Positions 8,451-15,233 of a DNA stretch of 64,000 nt are shown one piece after another. How positions within the stretch are numbered: the first letter of the stretch is position 1; every line of letters starts with the position of its first letter. The position numbers and the translations under genes are program-made. Below the pieces are notes generated by a model. The model saw only the letters and a list, made by a program, of their open reading frames with translations, searched no databases and was not told the DNA's origin. The stretch is from Arthrobacter sp. 31Y. GTDB taxonomy: Bacteria; Actinomycetota; Actinomycetes; Actinomycetales; Micrococcaceae. The stretch is taken from the NCBI RefSeq assembly GCF_000526335.1, contig NZ_JAFW01000001.1, positions 3,224,001 through 3,288,000 on the forward strand, read 5' to 3'.

Positions 8451-8845
8451 ACCACAAAGTTTGCTGTAGCAGTAGTCGAGCAGGCAGAGGGATCGAACGG
8501 GGGATCCCACTCCAGCTCGGCCGTTGTCTTGGCCAGGGGCGTTGTGGAGCCCGTGAGGTAGACCGTTACTTCCATGGTTTTTGTGCCGTGGGCAATCCAC
8601 AGAGGGTTGTCGGCCACCGCGGCGTGGCGCTTGGTGTCAGTGTCCGGGGTGTATACGCACGATTCCTTACCAGGACAGTTGACGGTGTACTCCAGGTTTT
8701 CCCACGATGTGCCGAGCCGGGAAAAATCGATACTCACGTCAGTACGGCGAAGCATCGAGTCACAAGCTTGGTGTCCGCAGCCCGTCACCGTGCCGGCGAC
8801 CACCACGCCAGCAAGACAAAGAGCTCCCCACGATTTTTCGAGCAT
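8447..8845 (-). CDS. Small putative lipoprotein, unknown function
   Basis: 132 aa. MLEKSWGALCLAGVVVAGTVTGC is a signal peptide ending in a plausible lipobox (VTGC). The mature part holds further Cys pairs (GHQAC, NCPGKESC, SACS) suited to disulfides outside the cell. No family recognised. The ATG at 8845 is supported by a leaderless-type -10 (TAGACT) five bases upstream. Convergent with the glycosyltransferase gene. Confidence 0.7.
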   Translation of the reverse strand: MLEKSWGALCLAGVVVAGTVTGCGHQACDSMLRRTDVSIDFSRLGTSWENLEYTVNCPGKESCVYTPDTDTKRHAAVADNPLWIAHGTKTMEVTVYLTGSTTPLAKTTAELEWDPPFDPSACSTTATANFVV

Positions 8846-8850
8846 GGGCC

Positions 8851-8856
8851 AGTCTA
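8851..8856 (-). promoter_or_regulatory. -10 hexamer TAGACT, leaderless lipoprotein gene
   Basis: Minus-strand TAGACT, five bases before the ATG at 8845. It fits the actinobacterial TANNNT -10 at leaderless spacing; there is no Shine-Dalgarno sequence. Confidence 0.55.
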
Positions 8857-8893
8857 AGCTCAGCCGCCGGCCGCGTGGGCAAAACGGTCGGAA

Positions 8894-9194
8894 CTAGCCC
8901 GCACCGTACGGCCGCGTGATGGCCTCAAGAAAATGCCCGTCAGGATCACAGAAGTACATTCCGCGGCCGCCGTCATTGTGGGTGAACTGCTGCGCGCGGG
9001 AACGGGCAGGCGTAATGCTGTGGTGCGATCGCCCCTGCCGACCCCAGGAAGTCCAAGGTGACCCCGTTGTCCAACGGCACGGTGACGAACGACCACATGG
9101 CTTGCGGCTTCGGAAGCCCCAGGATGCGGGCCAAGAATTCGGCGGAACGTGTTTGTCCTTGGGGTAGACGATGGTGGTTGAACGAGACTGACAT
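8894..9194 (-). pseudogene. Decayed VOC/glyoxalase-family gene with several deletions
   Basis: The ATG at 9194 has AGGGAG upstream. The frame reads MSVSFNHH, leaves the family pattern for about eleven codons, then returns at SAEFLARILGLPKP and continues through DNGVTLDFLG to IAPQHYA. In the skipped part the neighbouring frame reads TIVYPKDKHV, the expected VOC strand, so two small compensating deletions (three bases in all) are likely. After QHYA the frame stops at once, but another frame reads THNDGGRGMYFCDPDGHFLE to ITRPYG, the expected VOC C-terminus, ending at 8894. About 25 codons between these parts are missing. Too short for a VOC domain (usually about 120-130 aa), so very likely non-functional. 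Confidence 0.85.
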
Positions 9195-9217
9195 GGATTG
9201 CTCCCTGAAAGAATGGG

Positions 9218-9751
9218 TCAGGCCAGGCGCTGCTCTCCTCCAGACACCCGATGAGAGGCGAAGAAGTCCTTCAGCAAGGCTGAGCACTCCTCCTCACGGA
9301 CGCCCGCGTAGACCTCCACCCAGTGGTTGAGGCGGCGCTCGCGGAGGATATCGAAGACGGAGCCCACTGCGCCTGCCTTCTCATCCCATGCGCCAAACAC
9401 CACACGGGGAATCCGGGCAAGGACAATGGCCCCCGCGCACATGGCACAGGGCTCAAGGGTGACCACCAGGGTGCAGTCCTCAAGCCGCCAGCCGTCACCG
9501 GTGCTACCCGAGGCCAAAGCGCGCTGACGCAACGAAGCAGCGGCCTGGCGAATGGCCACCACCTCCGCATGGGCGGTCGGGTCCCCGTGCGCTTCGCGTT
9601 CGTTGCGGCCGGAACCCAGCACGCCGCCGTCAGGCCCCAACACCACGGCACCAATGGGTACGTCGTCAGTTTTCAACGCCAACCGGGCTTCGTTCAGGGC
9701 AAGGCCCATCCAGGCCATGTGGTCTGCGTGATACGGCTCGGTGGCGCTCAT
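9218..9751 (-). CDS. tadA: tRNA-specific adenosine deaminase (A34 to inosine)
   Basis: 177 aa. Zinc-dependent cytidine-deaminase fold: HAE at residues 61-63 (His ligand, catalytic Glu) and PCAMC with Cys102 and Cys105 as ligands. TadA converts the wobble adenosine of tRNA-Arg(ACG) to inosine; that tRNA gene is at 49497-49570. The start codon at 9751 is only 22 bases from the divergent upp start. TATCAT lies six bases before it and there is no ribosome site, so it is probably leaderless. Confidence 0.95.
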   Translation of the reverse strand: MSATEPYHADHMAWMGLALNEARLALKTDDVPIGAVVLGPDGGVLGSGRNEREAHGDPTAHAEVVAIRQAAASLRQRALASGSTGDGWRLEDCTLVVTLEPCAMCAGAIVLARIPRVVFGAWDEKAGAVGSVFDILRERRLNHWVEVYAGVREEECSALLKDFFASHRVSGGEQRLA

Positions 9752-9757
9752 GTCTCA

Positions 9758-9767
9758 ATGATAGTTT
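9758..9767. promoter_or_regulatory. Overlapping divergent -10 elements of tadA and upp
   Basis: Minus-strand TATCAT (9758-9763) is six bases before the tadA ATG. Plus-strand TAGTTT (9762-9767) is six bases before the upp ATG. The two hexamers share the TA at 9762-9763, which is the -12/-11 step of both. The whole intergenic region is 22 bases. Confidence 0.65.
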
Positions 9768-9773
9768 TGGGGG

Positions 9774-10409
9774 ATGCGCACACTCGTCGTGGACCACCCG
9801 CTGGTCGCTCACAAGCTCACCGTTCTGCGGGATAAGAACACCCCTTCACCGGTCTTCCGGCAGCTCACTGAAGAACTCGTCACCCTCCTGGCTTATGAAG
9901 CCACCCGCGAGGTCAAGACGCAGCCAGTAGAGATCGAAACACCCGTCACCACCACCATTGGCACGGCTTTCACCAAGCCCACTCCGCTGGTGGTCCCCAT
10001 CCTGCGCGCAGGCCTTGGCATGCTCGAGGGCATGACCAAATTGGTCCCCACCGCCGAGGTTGGCTTCCTGGGCATGGCCCGCGACGAAGAAACCCTGGAC
10101 ATCATTACCTATGCCGAGCGCCTCCCCGAGGACCTCACCGGCCGCCAGATCTTCGTCCTTGATCCCATGCTCGCCACGGGCGGCACCCTGCGCGAGGCCA
10201 TCAAGTTCCTTTTCAAGCGTGGCGCCTCGGACGTGACGTGCATCTGCCTGCTGGCCGCTCCGGAGGGATTGTCCAAGCTGGAGGAAGAGCTCTCCGACGC
10301 CAACGTGAAGATCGTCCTGGCCTCGATTGACGAGAAGCTCAACGAGAAGTCGTACATCGTGCCTGGCTTGGGCGACGCCGGAGACCGCCTCTACGGCGTA
10401 GCGGGTTAA
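9774..10409 (+). CDS. upp: Uracil phosphoribosyltransferase
   Basis: 211 aa, normal family length. Converts uracil and PRPP to UMP (pyrimidine salvage), cytosolic. Seen: N-terminal [40 protein letters not shown], the PRPP-binding loop [10 protein letters not shown] at 130-139, and the C-terminal [15 protein letters not shown] that binds uracil. Probably leaderless (TAGTTT six bases before the ATG). Divergent from tadA. Confidence 0.97.
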   Translation: MRTLVVDHPLVAHKLTVLRDKNTPSPVFRQLTEELVTLLAYEATREVKTQPVEIETPVTTTIGTAFTKPTPLVVPILRAGLGMLEGMTKLVPTAEVGFLGMARDEETLDIITYAERLPEDLTGRQIFVLDPMLATGGTLREAIKFLFKRGASDVTCICLLAAPEGLSKLEEELSDANVKIVLASIDEKLNEKSYIVPGLGDAGDRLYGVAG

Positions 10410-10442
10410 GGAAGACCCCTACCGGTTTCCGGCGCGCGCCGT

Positions 10443-10448
10443 TAGCCT
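10443..10448 (+). promoter_or_regulatory. -10 hexamer TAGCCT, leaderless VOC gene
   Basis: TAGCCT lies seven bases before the ATG at 10456; no ribosome site. Confidence 0.5.
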
Positions 10449-10455
10449 GTGGCGC

Positions 10456-10833
10456 ATGGACTGGAAACTTGAACTGGTGTTTGTCCCTGTCTCCGACGTC
10501 GACCGCGCGAAGGATTTCTACGTCAACAAGGTTGGTTTCAACGCCGATTTCGATGAGCGTCCCATGGACGGCATCCGCTTCGTGCAGCTGACGCCGCCTG
10601 GTTCTGCCTGCTCCATCGCAATCGGCGAGGGTCTCACCGATGCCCCTCCCGGGTCGGCGCCGAACCTCCAAGTGGTGGTGGCGGACATCAACAAGGCGCA
10701 CGAGCATCTGAAAGCCAACGGCGTGGAAGTCAGCGATGTCGATATTCAAGATTGGGGTCACTTTGTCTACTTCGCGGACCCTGACGGCAACAAGTGGGCG
10801 GTGCAGTACCTCCCGCAGCGGCCGAACGGCTAG
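10456..10833 (+). CDS. VOC (glyoxalase/bleomycin-resistance) family protein
   Basis: 125 aa single VOC domain with two beta-alpha-beta-beta-beta halves: ELVFVPVSDVDRAKDFYVNK at the start and VYFADPDGNKWAVQYLP at the end. Candidate metal ligands include His and Glu positions of each half, but the reaction cannot be told from sequence. Close relatives are annotated as glyoxalases or resistance proteins. Leaderless start predicted. Confidence 0.85.
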   Translation: MDWKLELVFVPVSDVDRAKDFYVNKVGFNADFDERPMDGIRFVQLTPPGSACSIAIGEGLTDAPPGSAPNLQVVVADINKAHEHLKANGVEVSDVDIQDWGHFVYFADPDGNKWAVQYLPQRPNG

Positions 10834-10878
10834 GTCACACTTCGGCGCCACCCCATGAGCGTGCGGCAGGATGGAACC

Positions 10879-11583
10879 ATGAGCCATCCTGCCGAACCCG
10901 CCGCCCACACTGAACCCGCCGCCCGACCTTCAGTACTGACCGTCCGTGCCGTTCTCTTCGACATGGACGGCACTCTGGTGGATTCGACGGCGATCGTTGA
11001 GCAAGTGTGGCTAGAGTTCGCCGAGCGCTACGGCCTGGATTTCGACGAGATCCTGCGCACTTCCCACGGCGTCCAAGCCGGGGATACTGTTCGCCGATAC
11101 GCGCCAGCCGGTGCTGACTTTGAAGCTTTGACCGCTGAGCTCGGTGAGATGGAACGATCCCGGACCGATGGCGTGATCGCCCTTCCCGGGGCTGAGGCCC
11201 TGCTGGCGGGACTTCCCGATGAGGCCATTGCGTTGGTCACCTCCGCGGATCGGATTCTGGCCGATATCCGCATGCACGCCGCCGGGCTCACCATGCCATC
11301 AACCGCGGTCACCGCGGAGTCTGTCACCCGCGGCAAGCCGCATCCGGAGGGATATCTGAAGGCGGCGGCGCTTCTGGGAGCCGACCCGGCCGACGTCGTG
11401 GTTTTTGAAGACGCGCCTGCCGGTATTGCCGCCGCCCGTGCCGCGGGGATGCGGACGGTTGTGGTGGGTGACGCCGGCGGCGCACTGGAGCCGGGTATGT
11501 GGCGGATCCAGGACTACTCGGCAGTGACGGTCACCGCGGTGAAGGACGACGACGGCGGGCACCTCCTGACGCTCACGCTCTAA
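10879..11583 (+). CDS. HAD-superfamily sugar/phosphoglycolate-type phosphatase
   Basis: 234 aa. HAD motif I VLFDMDGTLVDS (nucleophile Asp28, acid/base Asp30), a helical cap at about 40-105, motif II VTSAD, motif III Lys in RGKPHPEGY, and motif IV VVFEDAPAGIAAA. This is the beta-phosphoglucomutase/phosphoglycolate-phosphatase branch; the substrate is unknown. The ATG at 10879 is chosen over one at 10855 because AGGATGGA stands just before it. Confidence 0.88.
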   Translation: MSHPAEPAAHTEPAARPSVLTVRAVLFDMDGTLVDSTAIVEQVWLEFAERYGLDFDEILRTSHGVQAGDTVRRYAPAGADFEALTAELGEMERSRTDGVIALPGAEALLAGLPDEAIALVTSADRILADIRMHAAGLTMPSTAVTAESVTRGKPHPEGYLKAAALLGADPADVVVFEDAPAGIAAARAAGMRTVVVGDAGGALEPGMWRIQDYSAVTVTAVKDDDGGHLLTLTL

Positions 11584-11622
11584 CCTTTTCTGCCCGGTCT
11601 GTTCGGCGCAGTGAACCGGGCG

Positions 11623-11628
11623 TAGGCT
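11623..11628 (+). promoter_or_regulatory. -10 hexamer TAGGCT, leaderless decarboxylase gene
   Basis: TAGGCT lies six bases before the ATG at 11635; no ribosome site. Confidence 0.55.
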
Positions 11629-11634
11629 GTGCGC

Positions 11635-13026
11635 ATGTCTGCGATGCCGGAGGCGTACGGTGCTGCATTGGAGCGGGCCATGGTCCACGCCGGTGACTGG
11701 CTGGCGTCTGTCCCCACACGATCCGTCCGCCCATCCACTGACGCCGACCAGGTGGCCGCGAATATCCTGGCGCGTCTCCCTGACGGGGCCACCGATGCCG
11801 CCGAGGTAGTTGACGAGCTCGCGGCACTGGCTGAACCGGGGCTCATGGCGATCCAGTCCGGGCGCTTCTTTGGGTGGGTCATGGGCGGAACTTTGCCCGC
11901 TGCCATGGCCGCCGATTGGCTGGTCTCCGCATGGGACCAGAACACCGGGCTCCGGTTTGCCACGCCTGCGGCTGCGGCCATCGAGGAATCTGCCGCCACC
12001 TGGCTTTTGGACCTCCTGCACCTGCCGGCAACAGCCGACGTCGGATTCACCACGGGCGCCACCACGGCTAATTTCGTGGGACTTGCGGCGGGCCGTCAGT
12101 ACTTGATGGACGAGGCAGGCTGGGACCTCCAGGCCCTTGGCCTCACCGGCGCGCCGCGCATCACAACTTTCGCGGGCAGGGAACGGCACGCCGCAGTGGA
12201 TCTGGCATTGCGATACCTCGGCCTGGGCGCCTGCGTTCCGGTAGATGCCGACGACGAAGGCCGGATCTATCCCGATGCCTTGGCCCAAGCAATGGATCAG
12301 CAACCGGGCCCATCCTTGGTTTGCCTGCAAGCGGGCAATCTCCATTCGGGAGCCTTTGACCCCATGGCGGAAGCCATAGCTGTGGCCCATGATCGTGGAG
12401 CATGGGTCCACGTGGATGGCGCCTTTGGCTTGTGGGCCGCTGTGAGCCCCACGTTGCGTGCCCGGCTGGCCGGTGTGGAGGATGCCGACTCGTGGGCAAC
12501 GGACGCGCATAAAACCCTGAACGTCCCCTACGATTGTGGCCTGGCAATCGTGGCCCGTCCGGAAGCCTTGAGGCGCGCTTTCAGCGTGCACACGAGTTAC
12601 CTCATTGCCACGGATGCCGGACCGGGGGACCCCTTTGAGAAGGTCCCGGAAATGTCCCGCCGCGCCCGTGGCATTCCGGTGTGGGCCGCCCTCAGGCAAC
12701 TGGGCCGGGACGGAGTGATTTCCATGGTGGATCGCCTGGCGGCCAACGCGCGCGCCCTGGCTGAAGGGCTGGCCGCGATCCCTGGGGTGGAGGTGCTCAA
12801 CGACGTCGTGTTCACGCAGGTTTCGGTGAGCTTCGGCAGCGACGATCGCACGCACCGCGTCACCCAGCGGCTCATGGCCGAGGGGGCTGTGTGGATGTCC
12901 GGTTCGTCATGGCGCGGGCGGGAAATCCTGCGGATCTCGGTGAGCAACTGGACCACGGATGCCGGCGACGTCGCAGCGTCTATCGCAGCCGTGCGGGGTG
13001 CGGTGGAGGCCGAACCGGAGGCGTAG
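11635..13026 (+). CDS. Pyridoxal-phosphate-dependent (group II-type) decarboxylase/aminotransferase family protein
   Basis: 463 aa fold-type I PLP enzyme of the aromatic-L-amino-acid/glutamate decarboxylase type. Seen: FTTGATTANFVGL (phosphate-binding), HVDGAFGLW (Asp261, ring-nitrogen contact) and DAHKTLNVPYDCG with Lys293 as the Schiff-base lysine. The cysteine-sulfinate and aromatic groups share this pattern, so the substrate is not assigned. GTG 11629, ATG 11635 and ATG 11644 are all in frame; 11635 is chosen because TAGGCT lies six bases upstream. Confidence 0.87.
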   Translation: MSAMPEAYGAALERAMVHAGDWLASVPTRSVRPSTDADQVAANILARLPDGATDAAEVVDELAALAEPGLMAIQSGRFFGWVMGGTLPAAMAADWLVSAWDQNTGLRFATPAAAAIEESAATWLLDLLHLPATADVGFTTGATTANFVGLAAGRQYLMDEAGWDLQALGLTGAPRITTFAGRERHAAVDLALRYLGLGACVPVDADDEGRIYPDALAQAMDQQPGPSLVCLQAGNLHSGAFDPMAEAIAVAHDRGAWVHVDGAFGLWAAVSPTLRARLAGVEDADSWATDAHKTLNVPYDCGLAIVARPEALRRAFSVHTSYLIATDAGPGDPFEKVPEMSRRARGIPVWAALRQLGRDGVISMVDRLAANARALAEGLAAIPGVEVLNDVVFTQVSVSFGSDDRTHRVTQRLMAEGAVWMSGSSWRGREILRISVSNWTTDAGDVAASIAAVRGAVEAEPEA

Positions 13027-13054
13027 CGTTCCGGGCGGTGGTCTGTGCCGGTGG

Positions 13055-13891
13055 TCAGCGCCGGTGAGGTCCGCGGCCTAGTTCGGCGCGTAGCCCGGCG
13101 ATCGGAATGGTCCCGCGGTGCAGCTTGCTGGTCAGTTTCGCCAGCCTTTTGAGGTCGGTCACGAGGGTGCGTACGACGTCGACACCCGAGTCAGGCTCGT
13201 CGGTCCAGTCGATGGGGACCTCATGAATGCGCAGACCAGCGTGTTCGGCGATGATCAGCAGTTCAGTATCAAAGAACCACGCTTCATCGCCGGTGTGGGG
13301 GAGCAGCTGGTGGGCGACATCGGCACGTATGGCTTTGAAGCCGCACTCCGCATCGGAGATTCGCGCCCCAGTGAGCACGCGCAGCAGAAAATTGTAGGCG
13401 CGCGCTATGACATCGCGGTGGTGGCTGAACGTCCCCTGCGAAGCCCTCGCCAGTCGCGTGCCAACGGCAAGGTCTGAGTGGCCGGAGATCAGCGGAGCCA
13501 AAAGGGGTGCCACGGCCGAAAGGTCGAGGGACAGGTCCAGGTCCACGTATGCCAGCAGGGGTGACGGAGAGGAAAGCCAGACCCGTCGGAGCGAGTTTCC
13601 GCGGCCCCTTTGATCAAAATGGACCACCTTGATCTCCGGGAGTTCCCTCGCCAGGCGTTCGGCGATCCGCAGCGTGTTGTCCGTGCTGGCGTTGTCCGCC
13701 ACAGTGATCCGGAAGGTGTGCGGAAAAGTGTCCATGAGATGACCGTGGAGCCTACGCAGGTGCGCTTCCAGGCGGGCTTCCTGATTGGATACAGGGATGG
13801 CGACATCCAGCACCGGAACCAGGGCGCGTGTGTCCATGGGGGAGCGCTGCAATTGCTGGTGCAGTACCGGCCGGTGTTCTGTGAGCGTCAT
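13055..13891 (-). CDS. GT2 family glycosyltransferase (dolichyl-phosphate-mannose-synthase-like)
   Basis: 278 aa GT-A glycosyltransferase: DVAIPVSNQEARLEAHLRRL, VADNASTDNTLRIAE, the YVDLDLSLDL acidic metal site, AVGTRLARAS and SDAECGFKAIRAD. This set is typical of polyprenyl-phosphate mannose/glucose transferases that load lipid carriers on the inner membrane face. No C-terminal membrane segment is seen, so it may associate with a separate membrane protein. The ATG at 13891 lacks a strong ribosome site. Confidence 0.87.
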   Translation of the reverse strand: MTLTEHRPVLHQQLQRSPMDTRALVPVLDVAIPVSNQEARLEAHLRRLHGHLMDTFPHTFRITVADNASTDNTLRIAERLARELPEIKVVHFDQRGRGNSLRRVWLSSPSPLLAYVDLDLSLDLSAVAPLLAPLISGHSDLAVGTRLARASQGTFSHHRDVIARAYNFLLRVLTGARISDAECGFKAIRADVAHQLLPHTGDEAWFFDTELLIIAEHAGLRIHEVPIDWTDEPDSGVDVVRTLVTDLKRLAKLTSKLHRGTIPIAGLRAELGRGPHRR

Positions 13892-13946
13892 GTATCCAGC
13901 ATGGGGCCGCCGATTATGAGGCTTTTAGGCGGAAGCTGTGACGCCA

Positions 13947-13986
13947 CTGTGAACCACGAACAGGACCTGTGAACCGCGAACAGGAC
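13947..13986. repeat. Two tandem 20-bp units
   Basis: CTGTGAACCACGAACAGGAC (13947-13966) is followed immediately by the same 20 bases with one change (13967-13986), then by the start of a third unit (CTGT). It lies between the GT2 start and the transglycosylase terminator. Confidence 0.85.
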
Positions 13987-14002
13987 CTGTAAAACGGCAA
14001 AA

Positions 14003-14066
14003 GCCGCGCCCGTTCCCGCCATCCGCTCCAGTGTGTACTGGTGCGAACGGCGGCAACGGGCGCGGC
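14003..14066 (-). terminator. Terminator of the transglycosylase gene
   Basis: GCCGCGCCCGTT (14003-14014) pairs perfectly with 14055-14066. The 40-base centre holds a small CCAGT/ACTGG hairpin. On the minus strand the stem is followed by TTTTGCCGTTTT. Confidence 0.85.
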
Positions 14067-14082
14067 AATCAAACAGTCTGGC

Positions 14083-14937
14083 TTAGTACCAGTTGTTGGC
14101 CAAGTGGAAGCCCAGAGCGGCGGACGGGGATCCGTAGCGCTCCTTGATGTAGTTCAGGCCCCACTTGATCTGGGTCTGGTAGTTGGTCTGCCAGTCAGCG
14201 CCGGCCGAGGCCATCTTGCCGGCCGGGAGGGACTGGACGATTCCGTAGGCACCGCTGGAAGCGTTGGTGGCAGTGGTCTTCCAGTTGGATTCCTTCTCCC
14301 ACAGGGTGTTCAACGCAGTCATCTCAGCTGCGCTCCAACCGTAGTTGCCCAGGATGCTGAGTGCGTACGCCTTGGCAGCAGCGGGGTCGTCCACGGCTTT
14401 CGGGGCGGCTGCAGCAGCCGCAGCTTCCGCGGCGGCCGCGGCAGCAGCGGCGTCGGCTGCTTGCTTGGCAGCAGCGTCAGCGGCAGCCTTCTCAGCTGCG
14501 GCTTGGGCGGCTGCCTGGTCAGCGGCTGCCTTCTCGGCGGCGGCCTGCGCGGCTGCTGCCTGGTCAGCGGCAGCCTTCTCGGCAGCGGCCTTCTCAGCAG
14601 CTGCCTTGTCCGCGGCAGCCCGGTCAGCTGCCCCCTTGGCTGCGGCAGCATCCAAGGAAGCGGAGATTTCAGCTGACTTATTGGTGCTGACCTGGGCAGC
14701 AGCCTGGGTCCCGGCAACGCGGCTCGCCTCAGGGAGGGTCAGTGCGGCGTTTGCGGCGGTTCCGAGCGATGCAACGCCCAGTGCGGCCGCCACAACACCG
14801 GCTACAACTGACATGCGGTGGCCGGACTTGCCCTGACGGGCAGCGTTCTTGAGGACAGCCTGCGACTTGGTCAACGGTGCGTTGTGTTCGTCGCGGTGAC
14901 GCGCGGAATGGCGCGTCTGATCGTTAAATTCAGACAT
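14083..14937 (-). CDS. Secreted Ala-rich SLT-type peptidoglycan transglycosylase
   Basis: 284 aa. A charged N-terminus with a hydrophobic signal segment (SVVAGVVAAALGVASLGTAANA), then about 100 residues of AAA[DE][KQ]AAAEKAA-type repeats forming a long helical or coiled-coil stalk, then a C-terminal lytic-transglycosylase-like domain. That domain has LNTLWEKESNWKTTATNASS with the likely catalytic Glu, GAYGIVQSLP, and GLNYIKERYGSPSAAL. Such proteins cleave peptidoglycan during growth or resuscitation. The ATG at 14937 has GAGAGG upstream and follows a c-di-AMP riboswitch, so expression should respond to c-di-AMP. It is not the classical Rpf domain. Confidence 0.88.
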   Translation of the reverse strand: MSEFNDQTRHSARHRDEHNAPLTKSQAVLKNAARQGKSGHRMSVVAGVVAAALGVASLGTAANAALTLPEASRVAGTQAAAQVSTNKSAEISASLDAAAAKGAADRAAADKAAAEKAAAEKAAADQAAAAQAAAEKAAADQAAAQAAAEKAAADAAAKQAADAAAAAAAAEAAAAAAAPKAVDDPAAAKAYALSILGNYGWSAAEMTALNTLWEKESNWKTTATNASSGAYGIVQSLPAGKMASAGADWQTNYQTQIKWGLNYIKERYGSPSAALGFHLANNWY

Positions 14938-14950
14938 GTGATTACCTCTC

Positions 14951-15156
14951 AGCGCCTGCGGAGTTAGCTGTCGGGTTCGGATGAGGTCATCCGGCCGCGC
15001 ATCACGCTGCGGCTTCACCCCAAGGACCGGCAAAATGCCTGGGTCCGGAGACTCTGGGTCCCCCGTCTCTGCCTCGGAGAAAGAACGGACTCCGGGAAGT
15101 GGCAGAGCTCGGCGCATCCCGGATGTGGGCCTGCTTGGGGCGACCCACCCTTTCGA
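14951..15156 (-). promoter_or_regulatory. c-di-AMP (ydaO/yuaA) riboswitch
   Basis: The minus-strand leader of the transglycosylase gene has the actinobacterial ydaO hallmarks in order: TCGAAAGGGTGGGTCGCC at the 5' end, GCCGAGCTCTGCC, GGCAGAGACGGGGGACCC, GGGGTGAAGCCGC, GGCCGGATGAC/CTCATCC, and the signature ACCCGACAGCTAACTC then CGCAGGCG at the 3' end. The ribosome site of the gene (14944-14949) lies just after it. This class binds c-di-AMP and usually lowers cell-wall hydrolase expression. Confidence 0.9.
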
Positions 15157-15185
15157 CGGTACAGGAGGTTTCCCGAGAAGTCACA
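15156..15185 (-). promoter_or_regulatory. Probable promoter of riboswitch and transglycosylase gene
   Basis: Minus-strand TGTGAC (15180-15185), an 18-base spacer and TACCGT (15156-15161), directly ahead of the riboswitch 5' end. Confidence 0.45.
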
Positions 15186-15233
15186 TTTAGGTAACAGAGA
15201 TCACGGCGCCGGTGAGTCGCCTTGCCCTATTCG

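Noticed and set aside
11299..12855. 518-codon open frame on the minus strand
   Set aside because: Antisense to the HAD and PLP-decarboxylase genes, which carry complete catalytic motifs; high GC explains the long shadow.
14345..14836. Ala-rich 163-codon plus-strand frame
   Set aside because: It mirrors the GC-rich Ala-repeat stalk of the minus-strand transglycosylase; low complexity only.
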